A DNA stretch of 64,000 bases from Charina bottae (Eukaryota; Chordata; Lepidosauria; Squamata; Charinaidae). The notes under the pieces were generated by a model that saw only the letters and a program-made list of their open reading frames with translations, did no database searches and was not told the DNA's origin. The stretch spans positions 26,266,274-26,330,273 of the forward strand of contig JALMGJ010000013.1 of assembly GCA_023362775.1 (NCBI GenBank), written 5' to 3'. Position 1 is the first letter of the stretch, and each line of letters begins with the position of its first letter. Of the stretch, positions 19,601-28,700 are shown piece after piece. Made by a program: the position numbers and the translations under genes.

Positions 19601-21331
19601 GATAAAAGAAATCTGAGTCCCGGCCAAAACTGTAATCTGAGAAAGCATCTCAGACAAGACCCTCCCTAGTTCTCAGGAAGATAAAAGGAGGAAGCACATT
19701 CAGACTTGCAAGATTCTGTTGCTGTAATCTTATAATAAAAGTAGTATTAGCCTGCATGACTTCGGTGTCCTAGTCTGGTCTACCTTGAAGGGCTGACACC
19801 CACACAGCCTTCCTCAGCTTGGAGCACCCAGGTGAGTTCGGCTGATGCTCCCAACTTCCAAGCAAGCTGGAGTAACTGGAGGGGTAGTCCAGATTGCCTA
19901 GCAGACACCAAGGAGGATGGTATAGATTGCATTTTGGACAGGGAGACCATGCTGAATTAAATAGGTACAGCCAGATGTGTGTGTGCATTGCCATGTTACA
20001 GAAAAATCAAAACTTTAGAACAGTGTTTCTCAACCTTGGCCACTTTCAGATGTGTGGACTTCAACTCCCAGAATTCCCCAGCCAACCATGCTGGCTGGGG
20101 AATTCTGGGAGTTGAAGTCCACACATCTGAAAGTGGCCAAGGTTGAGAAACACGGCTTTAGAAAGTTGGGCTTTTGTTGTAGGCTTCAAACCGTCCAGCC
20201 TGTAGTTGAAGGAATCTTGGGAAACGTAGTTCTGGAATGCAGATGGGGACTGCCAGGATGTCCACCCCTCCCAAGAGGACAAACCAGTCTCGGAACTGGT
20301 TTGTAGCTGCCCTGTACCCGTGCTGTTGGTAAAAAAGAGGGCAGGCCAGATAGGCCTGGCCGAAGTGACACAGAGCTGGCCACTCATGCCCAGAGGAATG
20401 CAGGTGATTCAGTCAAAACTTCCCGTCTTCCATTGGCCAACCTGTCCCCAAACTGATGGGATTTCAGCCCTACGGGGACTTTGCCAGCTGCCCTGCTTGC
20501 AATTTGACCCGGACCTGAACAAGGGCCTCTGTCCCTGAATTATCAGAGGCTCCTCTGGGTGAGAAAAACAGTGCCACCCACCATTCCGTTTCAAGGTCCC
20601 AGAAACATTGGTTTGAGTTGGTTTTGCACCTCTGCTTTTAAAGCATCCTGCCCCCTTCCCTTCTAGGCCACCAGGTATGCCCAGCGTGGCATAATGCAGC
20701 AGACGGCTCCCCTCTCTTTGCTCCAGCTGGAGGTGGAGGGGGCGTAAAGTGCCAACACCACTGGCCTCAGACGCAGCTTCTGCCCTCTCCAGATTGGGCT
20801 AAGGAAGGGCATAATCTGAAAGTTTAGAAAGAACTGCGCTCCATCTTTTCTAGCGAATCGATGATGGGGATGACGGGCTTGAAATCCAGCCTTTTTGGAA
20901 GGGATGGGTGGGGGAAGCTGAGTGGGTCTGGCCCTTTGACCAGCTTCAGGCTTATGCTAACGTGGCATTGGTGCCACCCTACAACCCATCACGCAGTCCG
21001 ATCAGGTCAACACCACACTGGGCCTTAGCGTCTTGTTTCAACCCAGCCAGAGGGTGGTCCGAAAAGTCCAGATGCCAGGGGTGAGGAAAAGCTCCATCTG
21101 TTTTTTTTTTACCTGCATCGCACCATTGCTTCAATGGCACCATGGTGGCCGCCATTTTGACTTTTTTGACCTCCCCTGTGGACATCCCCGAACCCAGCCA
21201 TTGATGGCGACGTCCCCTCTCCCCTTCCCCTCTCCCCCCCACCCTGGCAAGGCAACATACAAGCCGGAACTTGCCCATTAATTGTAACCGTTGCGCTCGC
21301 TACTCACTAAAGTCTCGAATTCTATGGCCAT
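13629..21331 (-). CDS. Galectin-7-like single-CRD galectin with altered sugar-binding motif
   Basis: Four coding exons on the minus strand: 21308-21331 (start ATG 21331-21329), 16879-16967 (89 bp), 15467-15683 (217 bp) and 13629-13787 (stop). They join in phase to 162 residues, starting MAIEFETLDMPYNRVVPLGL. The 89-bp exon equals the matching exon in galectin-4 next door. The fold motifs are clear: VLLEGLIPKQSK, FHVNFAHGQ, NQWGREIR, KLRFLVTSKGYK and IRFMEMDGDIKLEKVAF. Position between ACTN4 and LGALS4 is that of mammalian LGALS7, and the last two exons align best with galectin-7. The usual H-x-N-P-R block is missing: by ungapped alignment Ser56, Lys58 and His60 replace His, Asn and Arg, while Asn76, Trp82, Glu85 and Arg87 remain. 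The tail is about 16 residues longer than in galectin-7. Sugar binding may be lost or changed. Galectins are cytosolic or secreted without a signal peptide. Confidence 0.85.
13886..13995 (+). mobile_element. 5S rRNA-derived SINE fragment
   Basis: AAGTTAAGTAGGGTCAGGCC, then CCTGGTTAATATTTGGATGG and GAGACCAGG, follow the 3' half of 5S rRNA (internal promoter region) with scattered changes. It lies in the intron next to the last exon of the galectin-7-like gene. Confidence 0.7.
14068..14453. mobile_element. MITE, family D
   Basis: Ends TACAGGTAATCCTCAACC and CAAGAACTACCTGTT; interior GACTTTGCTTGTCGGAAGC and ATGGCGATCACATGAC as in the other copies. Confidence 0.85.
14747..15200 (-). mobile_element. 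Composite tRNA-derived SINE with LINE-type tail
   Basis: Read on the minus strand it starts with a B-box-like AGTTCGAATCCCCGC, passes through a unique body, and ends with the CR1/L2-like tail AAGCCGCCTAGAGTCC, GGGGATAGGCGGGGTATAAA, then AATA repeats. This suggests a SINE that borrowed a LINE 3' end. The head is incomplete. Confidence 0.55.
15950..16121. mobile_element. MITE, family E, 38-bp inverted ends
   Basis: Left arm 15951-15988 and right arm 16072-16109 match at 37 of 38 positions (core GTTCTTCCGGGCTGTGTGGC). A 12-bp direct repeat AAGCCAGCAATT flanks the element at 15938-15949 and 16122-16133. The interior carries GTTTCGCCAGCATCTGTGGC. Confidence 0.85.
16455..16531. mobile_element. Family A MITE, single arm
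   Basis: GGCTGGCTGGGGAATTCTGG through AAGTTTGAGAAACTGTTC. Confidence 0.8.
17030..17190 (-). mobile_element. LINE-like A-rich tail fragment
   Basis: TAATTTTTATTTAAAGATTT and the purine-rich stretch after it recur at 35205-35340, so this is a dispersed repeat end. The related block continues after the minisatellite (17605-17800, CTTCCGATCTTCCTCTCGGC). Confidence 0.45.
17191..17604 (+). repeat. 34-bp minisatellite (TATATGTG / GCATATGAATAGATG)
   Basis: About 12 copies of a 34-bp unit built around GTATGCATATGAATAGATG, plus a short GTAT lead. Later copies vary (CATATCAATAG). It sits inside a LINE-like fragment in intron 1 of the galectin-7-like gene. Confidence 0.95.
18231..18575. mobile_element. 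MITE, family D
   Basis: Ends TACAGCTTGTCCTCGCTTAA and AAGGTCTACCTGTA; interior TGACTCTGCTTGTCGGAAGC. Confidence 0.8.
19540..19795. mobile_element. Family I foldback element, right half
   Basis: Shares with 37750-37980 the blocks ACGGTCAGATAA, GACTTGCAAGATTCTGTTGC and CTAGTCTGGTCTACCTTG, ending at GGGCTGACA. Confidence 0.7.
20021..20155. mobile_element. Near-perfect palindromic hAT MITE, family A, intact 8-bp target duplication
   Basis: The two arms (about 65 bp each) are perfect inverted copies except at the last bases, from CAGTGTTTCTCAACCTTGGC to GGTTGAGAAACACGG. CTTTAGAA flanks it at 20013-20020 and 20156-20163. This is the youngest-looking copy in the window. Confidence 0.95.
21034..21197. 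mobile_element. hAT-type MITE, family C
   Basis: Left block GAGGGTGGTCCGAAAAGTCC and right block GCCATTTTGACTTTTTTGAC are the inverted ends of the family. About 100 bp from the start exon of the galectin-7-like gene. Confidence 0.75.
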
Positions 21332-21379
21332 CTCCGCGATGCTGCTGGAGGCACGCTGGCAGCTGCACCCCGGCCTCTC

Positions 21380-21481
21380 TTTATAGATGTCTGGCGGCTC
21401 CCGGAGCATCTCCCCCGGCAGCAGCCTGCCCACGCCTCGCCAGGGCACGCTGAGTCAGGCCTCCCCATGAGGGTGACGTCA
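21380..21481 (-). promoter_or_regulatory. Core promoter of the galectin-7-like gene: TATA box, AP-1 and CRE sites
   Basis: On the minus strand TATAAA (21380-21385) lies about 50 bp upstream of the ATG, which implies a short 5' UTR starting near 21352. Further upstream are TGAGTCA (21451-21457), a perfect AP-1 site, and TGACGTCA (21474-21481), a perfect palindromic CRE. The spacing suggests an inducible, tissue-restricted promoter. No protein binding is shown here. Confidence 0.7.
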
Positions 21482-21852
21482 TCCCTGGAGCGGTGACTTG
21501 ATGCCCACAAGGCAACCGCACCGGCTCCGTTGGGTCCCGGGCTGCTTCCACGGCCAAGGAGGGGGAAAACCAAACTTTGGGCAATCGAGGAGGCAAGTAG
21601 GGCAGGGGTGCAGTGGGCAGGGCCAGCCAAGCCGCCCTGCCGGGAGACGCAGGAAAGAAGCCGCTGCAGGGCCCGCTAAACCTGACGTGGAACGAGCATT
21701 AATTCCTAGCAAGGTGGTTTCGTTGTGTTTTTTTTTCCCCTGCCAGGCAAGGAGATGAGATTTTGATGTCCCACGACGACGAGAAAACGGGCTTTTCTGC
21801 TTCCGGTGCCAACGTCACTGGAGAGTCCTTGGAATTTTAGGGACTGTCTTGA

Positions 21853-21962
21853 CCAGTGTTTGTCAACCTGGGCAACTTTAAGACGTGTGGACTTCAACTC
21901 CCAGAATTCCCCAGCCAGCAAGGGTTCAATTCTGGGAGTTGAAGTCCACACGTCTTAAAGAC
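21853..21962. mobile_element. Palindromic MITE, family A
   Basis: CAGTGTTTGTCAACC start, both arms present around CCCCAGCCAGCAAGG, right end truncated after GTCTTAAAG. Confidence 0.85.
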
Positions 21963-22094
21963 TGTTGTGCTTCTGCATGATGTTTTTGGTGGTGTTGCAG
22001 AGACCGCAGACCCTTGGGCCGGTTATGGGTTGGGGCTGGTGCGATCGAAGGCCCATCCCTTTTGGAGATGCCTGGCGTGAAAAGAAGGCGGGGC

Positions 22095-22150
22095 TTTGAT
22101 CCTGCGGTTGCGGGCGCCATCTTGACTTTTTTGACCCCACCTGGCAGATG
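22095..22150. mobile_element. Family C MITE end fragment
   Basis: GCGCCATCTTGACTTTTTTG block only. Confidence 0.5.
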
Positions 22151-22663
22151 GCCCTAGCTTGAAGGGGGAAGTTGTGCTCATCAAAAGGAATCAGTAGATT
22201 CCCAACCCCCCACCAAGAGCATCTATCAAAGGATTAGATCCAAGTCATTCAAGGGAGACGTTTGTTTCATCAGCAGGCTGTGATCATGGATGATTCAGAG
22301 CACTTGTTTATTGATGAGTGCTGAGAAAGCCGGTAGAAGATCATGTCTTATCGATGAGCAGCAAGGTCACCTGCTCAAAACTTACCAGGGCCACAGGTTC
22401 CAAAGGCAGCCTTGGGAAGAAAACACTTTGCAATATCAGGGTCACCCTCAGGAGAAGAATCTCATTCCCTAATACCCTAATACGGTAGTAAACCAAATTC
22501 CCAAGTGATTTGACTGCCTTGGTGAAATAATGAAATGCAAGGGATAGCTACCTTCAGCAGATAAAGGCCAGTAGTTTTCCTGGCCAAACTTGTGTTCAGG
22601 CAGAATATTAGGGTTTGAATGCCCTGTGGCCGAAGAAAAGACGTTAACTTGGCTATGAATGAG

Positions 22664-22732
22664 AGTTCCCCTTAAGGGGGAGGTGGGCGGTCGTAGAAAT
22701 ATGAATAATAAATAAAAATAAATAAATATCCC
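22664..22732 (+). mobile_element. CR1/L2-like LINE 3' end fragment
   Basis: AGGGGGAGGTGGGCGGTCGT followed by an AATAAATA tail. Confidence 0.55.
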
Positions 22733-23237
22733 TTATTATGATCACTGATGTCTTTGTTCAGAGACTGATAGTGACGCAGCCGCATGTGGCATGGTTCTCG
22801 GAGGTCACGGCTGACCTCCCGCTAGCCATAAACCGCTCCAGTCGGTCCCAACAGGCAGATGGGCTTTTCTTACTAAGTGACCACAATTCTGAAGTTTCCA
22901 GAAAGGTAGACGGATATACTACAGCAATTGCTCTTCCGAGTTGCTGGATCTGAACAAACTCTAGTTATGTTCAGTTTCTGTTATAAACAGATTTTTTTAG
23001 GTTGGGTGATTTTGTATTTTAACTGTGCTTTTGAGTCATACGTAAATAAATATCAGTAACTTGGTTATGAATTCAGTGGAAATTTTAAAGCCAGCTCCTG
23101 CCCCTCCCCTTGACAAATTTATCAGTGGGAAATATTTAAAATCTTTACTGATGGAGGTGTTGTAACAGCCTTCCTTAACTTGACAGCTTCCAGATCTATA
23201 GATTCTGCAGGTACTTATTGATAGAAGAATGTATAGA

Positions 23238-23580
23238 TCAGTGTTTCTCAACCTTGGCTACTTTAAGATGTGTGGACTTCAACTCCCAGAATTCCCAATA
23301 GTGGCTGGGGAATTCTGGGAGTTGAAGTCCACACATCTTAAAGTTGCCAAGTTTGAAGAAGGGAATTCTGGGAGTTGAAGTCCACACATCTTAAAGTTGC
23401 CAAGTTTGAAGAAGGGAATTCTGGGAGTTGAAGTCCACACATCTTAAAGTTGCCAAGTTTGAAGAAGGGAATTCTGGGAGTTGAAGTCCACACATCTTAA
23501 AGTTGCCAAGTTTGAAGAAGGGAATTCTGGGAGTTGAAGTCCACATATCTTAAAGTTGCCAAGTTTGAAAAACACTGGTA
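23238..23580 (+). repeat. Family A MITE expanded into a 53-bp tandem repeat
   Basis: A palindromic copy begins at 23242 (CAGTGTTTCTCAACCTTGGC). After the hairpin centre its right arm is repeated five times in a row. The unit runs GGGAATTCTGGGAGTTGAAG to CAAGTTTGAAGAA, period 53 bp, almost identical between copies. It lies just downstream of the LGALS4 poly(A) region. Confidence 0.95.
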
Positions 23581-23807
23581 CAGCTAGAATAGATGCCAGC
23601 CCATGATTCTGTTGAATGCAACCCCTGTGCTTACAGCTAGGAGAAAAAAAGAATTAAATCTGACTCAGCAGAGACTGCATAACCGCTCCCTGGACCCAGC
23701 CGTGGTGAACCGGGGGTTGCCTTTTTAAATTCCTAAGAAAGTTCACTCTTGCGTTTAAATTTCAGGGGGCAGAAAAGTAAGCCTGTTGCATTGCTTCACC
23801 AAGATGC

Positions 23808-23813
23808 TTTATT
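23808..23813 (-). terminator. LGALS4: LGALS4 poly(A) signal
   Basis: AATAAA on the minus strand, about 195 bp after the LGALS4 stop codon; a plausible end of a short 3' UTR that contains the GATT run. Confidence 0.6.
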
Positions 23814-23850
23814 GAAAATGCTGCTTAATATTCTCCATTTTATTCCAGTG

Positions 23851-23864
23851 TCTGATTGATTGAC

Positions 23865-23897
<33 letters not shown>

Positions 23898-23898
23898 T
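23851..23898 (+). repeat. (GATT)n microsatellite
   Basis: About eleven TGAT units close to the LGALS4 3' UTR. Confidence 0.95.
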
Positions 23899-24008
23899 AG
23901 TGGAGCTTGTAGACCGCTCCAGTCAAGCAGGACCCTGAGTGTCCTGGCGGACCTCGAGAGAGAGAGAGAAATGGGGGTCTGTGCTGGTGCTGCCCCCCGC
24001 CCCCATGC

Positions 24009-25748
24009 TTAGCACTGGATGTAGGAAAGGATCACGTCTCCGTCGATCTGGAGGGTGCTGATCTGTGCGAAATTGCGGTAACGATGAGCGTAGTTGAAGA
24101 GGGGCTGGCCATTGACATAAACCTTGAATCGGTGATTGCCGCAGCGGATTGAGAGCTGGGGAAGAGAGGAAGGATGTGAGCACATCTGGACCATCTCCAG
24201 TCCTCCAGGCAGAAGGGTCTGCAGCCCACACTGTCTGCAGCTTGCATCAAAATCAAAAATCACCCCCACTACATAAGGGGTGTGGCTTCAATCAGGGGGT
24301 CGCATCTGCCACCCTGATTATTTTTTGACATCCCCAAAAGCCCAGAAGGCAATGAGACCCATTTTCCAACAGAGAGCGAGAAACTGGATTCTGAATGGCC
24401 TTCTGGAGAGGCAGTTCCAATCTTCTCCACTAGAGGACGTATTTATCACACCACCATTCCAGAGGTTCGGATTTCAACTCCTCAAGGCTGTGCTAGCTGG
24501 GAATTATGGGAGATGGAGTCTTACACCTCTGGAAGGCCCCACGCTGGACCTTCTCTCCAGCCCCCACTGCCTGCCTGCTTTCGCACCGGTCAACCAGCCA
24601 AGCTCCTTGCTGGAATCCAGGGGTGTCCGCACGAGCCACACAAAATAGGGGCAAGACGTGAATTGCATAGCTGTGGCTGACATACTGACTTTTTTGACCT
24701 CCTCCCTGCAGTCACCCCTGCTGGAATCAAAGCCAACTCACATCAAAGTACTGCCCAGGTTGGAAAGGGTTAAAGGGCAGGTCCCGTTCCTCGGCTCCCC
24801 AGCAGCCATTCAGGAAGCTGTTGCGCACCACAGTTCTTTCATCCATGCGTGGATTAATGTGCAGAATGATATCCTGCCCGGCCATAAAATTGATCTTGAA
24901 CCTTGGAAACAGAGAAAAAAGCAGGCATCGAAGACTAAGCTTTTCGACTAAATCCGATTCCCCCCACCCTCTTCTCCAACAGCAGCCCACCAGGTGCTTC
25001 CGTGAGTAAAGGGAAAAGAAAAAAACCTCGGCTCTTGTTCCTTTTTCCAAATATTATTTATTGGTAGACTGCTGCTGAATGTGGAAGTTCTGTTTAGCGT
25101 TTTAGGTATTTATTCATTGCATTTACATCCTGCCACAATCAAAGCCGACCCTCGGTGGGCTATAAACTAGACAAATACAGGGAAAAAAACCACATTCAGC
25201 AGCAGTCTACCAGTGAATAGCATAGTTTTGATGAAGAACAGCTGGTCCGTCCTTAATGACGGTTCGGGTCCTAATCATTCTTTAAACCCACCTCCTGAGC
25301 CAGGGGCCCCCAACCTCTTCAGCTCATCGACCCCTTCATGAAGTTTCAGATTGTTCATTGACCCCCAAACGTTTATTATATGATATTAATTTAATAAATG
25401 CTACTTTAACAAATAGTACTATGAATAATAATAATAATAATAATAATAACAACAACAACAACAACAGCAATAATGGATAGTCCCATCGACCCTTGGGGGT
25501 CGATATTGACCACTTTGGGGAACCCTGTCCAAAGCTAACAGCTTCTTCTTGTGGCAGTGAGTTCCACAGACTATGTTTATACTATGTGGAATTTTACTTG
25601 CGCTCCCCTTAACTTCCTTGTCCTCTGGGCCAATCCTGCGGATGGGTAGGGTAGATGGGAGAGTCATAGAAAGGAGATGAACTGGGAAAGGTCTACGCCG
25701 GGCCCTAACGCTGTAGGAAGGCGGTGATGCCCAATGGTTATCACAATT

Positions 25749-25784
<36 letters not shown>

Positions 25785-28700
25785 TTTATTTATTTATTTA
25801 TTTATTTATCCCCGCCCATCTCCCCGAATAGGGGACTCTGGGCGGTTCCAATTCCATTCCTCTGCCCGAATCCCACAACGCATAGGGAAAACGAGCCGAG
25901 ACCTGTTTGCGTTCACCGGAATGAAGCCTCGCACCACGATGGTCTTCTTGGCTCCCAGACCTCCAAGGATGTTGCCCGTGTAGGGCAACGGCTGAAATAG
26001 ACACGATCCGGGTTACACCTGGCTTACACTTAATGACCCCCCCAACCCTGTGGCTCTGGGCCCTGCTAGCTGGGGGTCAAGGCACGTTGCAATCCGGTAG
26101 GGCTTGGGGTGCCGAGCGGGAGACCCACAGCGCGGGGCACAAGGCGGCTTGCGGGACCTCGTCTCGGATGGACCTTTCCTGCGTTCGTTGGTGATTGCAA
26201 GCGTCTCTTCCTTTCATCAGGCAAGCCAGCTTTTGGCCTCAAAAGTAAGACACCGGCTGGGTTCAAGCAGTCGGTTTGCTCAGCAGGGCTGTCCGCAGAG
26301 GGTGGTCAAAAAAGTCAAAATGGCAGCCTGGACGGTGCCATCAAAGCCCGGCCTATCTTTTTATGTGCAATGCACGTAAAAAATAGATGAGGTTGTGATG
26401 GCGCCCGCGTGGCCGCCGTGTTGACTTTTTTTATCACATCCTGCGGAAACCCCTGGTTTGCTGCATCACAAGAGACTGGGTTTATAGATCAAATTGTAAG
26501 CCTTGGTTCTAACAGCTGGTTTCTTGCAATATGCTAAATCTAAACCTGTGATCGTTTAATAGAATATATGATTCCAGCCACTTTGGGATCAAGATTTGGC
26601 TCTTTATTTCACACCCATCTGCAGATACAACAGTGTGTATCTTCTCTGATGTATTTTCACCATGTATACACAATATGGAAAGGGGCATGGTGGCTCAGCG
26701 GGTAAGACGCCAGGCTTGTCGATCGGAAGGTCGCAAGTTCGGAGGTTCGAATCCCTAGCCCCACGTAACGGAGTGAGCTCCCGCACTCGCCCCAGCTCTT
26801 GCCAACCTAGCAATTCGAAAGCATGCAAATGCAAGTAGATGAATAGGTGCCACTTCGGTGGAAAGGTAACAGCGTTCCATGTGTGTCATGCCAGCCACAT
26901 GACCGCGGACGCGTCTTCGGACAACGCTGGCTCTTCGGCTAACAAATGGAGATGAGCACCGGCCCCTAGAGTTGGACACGACTGCACAAATGTGCAGGGG
27001 GAACCTTTTACCTTTACCTTATACACAATATGAGCAAGTTTAGGATTAACCTTCATTTGCTTGTTTTTCAGGGGTGTTGGTTACTTTATGGTGCAATATA
27101 TCTGTCTTTCTTTCTACTCTGCCCCACGTTGGCACAACAGCCTCGTCCCATCCCAACTTCCCTAACTGCTTGTTCAACTAGAGGTTTTCTGAGTCATGGG
27201 GACGGGGCAGCTTTTAACATGGGGGGAAGGGACTAATGTTAGTCCCCTTGTTAACCTTAAATAAGCCAATTTTCCCTTAAATGTTTCATTCACTGTTCCT
27301 TTTTTTTTCTTTCCTGTGATTTTTAGAGGCATAGTGGACCAAAACCAAGCGTTAAGCACTTGGCAGATTACTTAGTAAAATTTCAAGTTTCTAGTCTTCA
27401 TTGTTCACTGTAAGCCAAACACCAGGAAATACAAGGCTCCTTGAATTGCACCTGAATGCACACATGCACAGACAGACTCCCCACCTCCTGGTTTCTGCCC
27501 CATCCTGCAATTCGGGGCTAAAATAAGGGGAGAAAGGCTGGGTTAGCAAATCTCTTGATACTTACCGGGTGGTAGACTGCAGGGGCCGTCATCATCTAGT
27601 GGGAAAGAAATCCAAAGAGGCTGTTAACAACACACGTTTTTCTCCTAAATCCCTGGCCATTTTGCTTTTCCTGAATCTCCCAGTTCAGTGGACAACCCAA
27701 CGGTGGTTTTAGGATTCTGAGAAACGGGGCAAGACTTTTCCGTTTCTACTTGCTTAGCACCAGGCCAATGTCCGGGCAGGGTTCACGCTGGCTGAACAGA
27801 CATGCTTGCAATAGTCTAATGGGGGTCAGGGAGTGGCAGGACTTCAACAATATTGCTGGCTGGGGAATTCTGGGAGTTGAAGTCCACCCATCTTCAAGTT
27901 GCCCCAGTTGAGAAACACTGCACTGGAGAGACAGGGAGCTAGAGTCTGGCATCATGCCATTCTCCGGGGTCCGGAGAAGTGAGTCTTCCTAATGTTTTCC
28001 TAATTCTGCAATTAGAAAAACTGAAATTGAACCCAGAGCACAGGAAGTGTCTGAAACAGCTGCTCCACCCCAGAAGTGGCTGCAATTCACTACAAGATAC
28101 AGGTTTTTGACTGCTCTGTTGCGGCTGGCATCTTGACTTTTTTGACCCCCAGCCCTGGATGTGCCTTCCCCTTGCCCCCCTTTTCCCCTTCTGAATACTT
28201 ACAGGAAGATTTTGTGGTGGCCCACATCCAGGGTTCGGCATCATGCCCTGAAGAATAGGAAGACAACAGTGGCAGGGTTTCTGCGGCATGTTCACCCCTG
28301 CGAGGGGCACAACAGTGCCTCTGTACCCCTTGCTCAACTCAGCTAGTTTTCACTTTGGTTTTGGAGAGGTAGCTTAGCCTGTTGAGAATCACTCAATGGT
28401 GTGAATGGGGAAGATGGACTGAGTGTGTTACGTTAACTTTGCGATGCTCGTGTGTGCCAGGAATTGTATCACGCTACAGAAGCAGAGAAAGAAAAGCAAT
28501 TGAACTCGGCTCTTAAGACACGGTTGGGGTTTGTCGCCTTGGTTCTGCAAAATCATAGAAAGGGATTTGCACCAAGCCAAAGATTACACAGCGGCCTTGG
28601 CCCGACCATCTTTTGTGGATGTTTCACAGAGAGTTTCACCCTGAGTCTCGGAGTCTGGGTTTTCAGCTGAGAAAGCAGACTTCGGATCTTGTGACAGAAG

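Noticed and set aside
26690..26770. Possible tRNA gene (A and B boxes)
   Set aside because: The boxes belong to a Sauria-type SINE head with a SINE body, BovB-like tail and target duplication.
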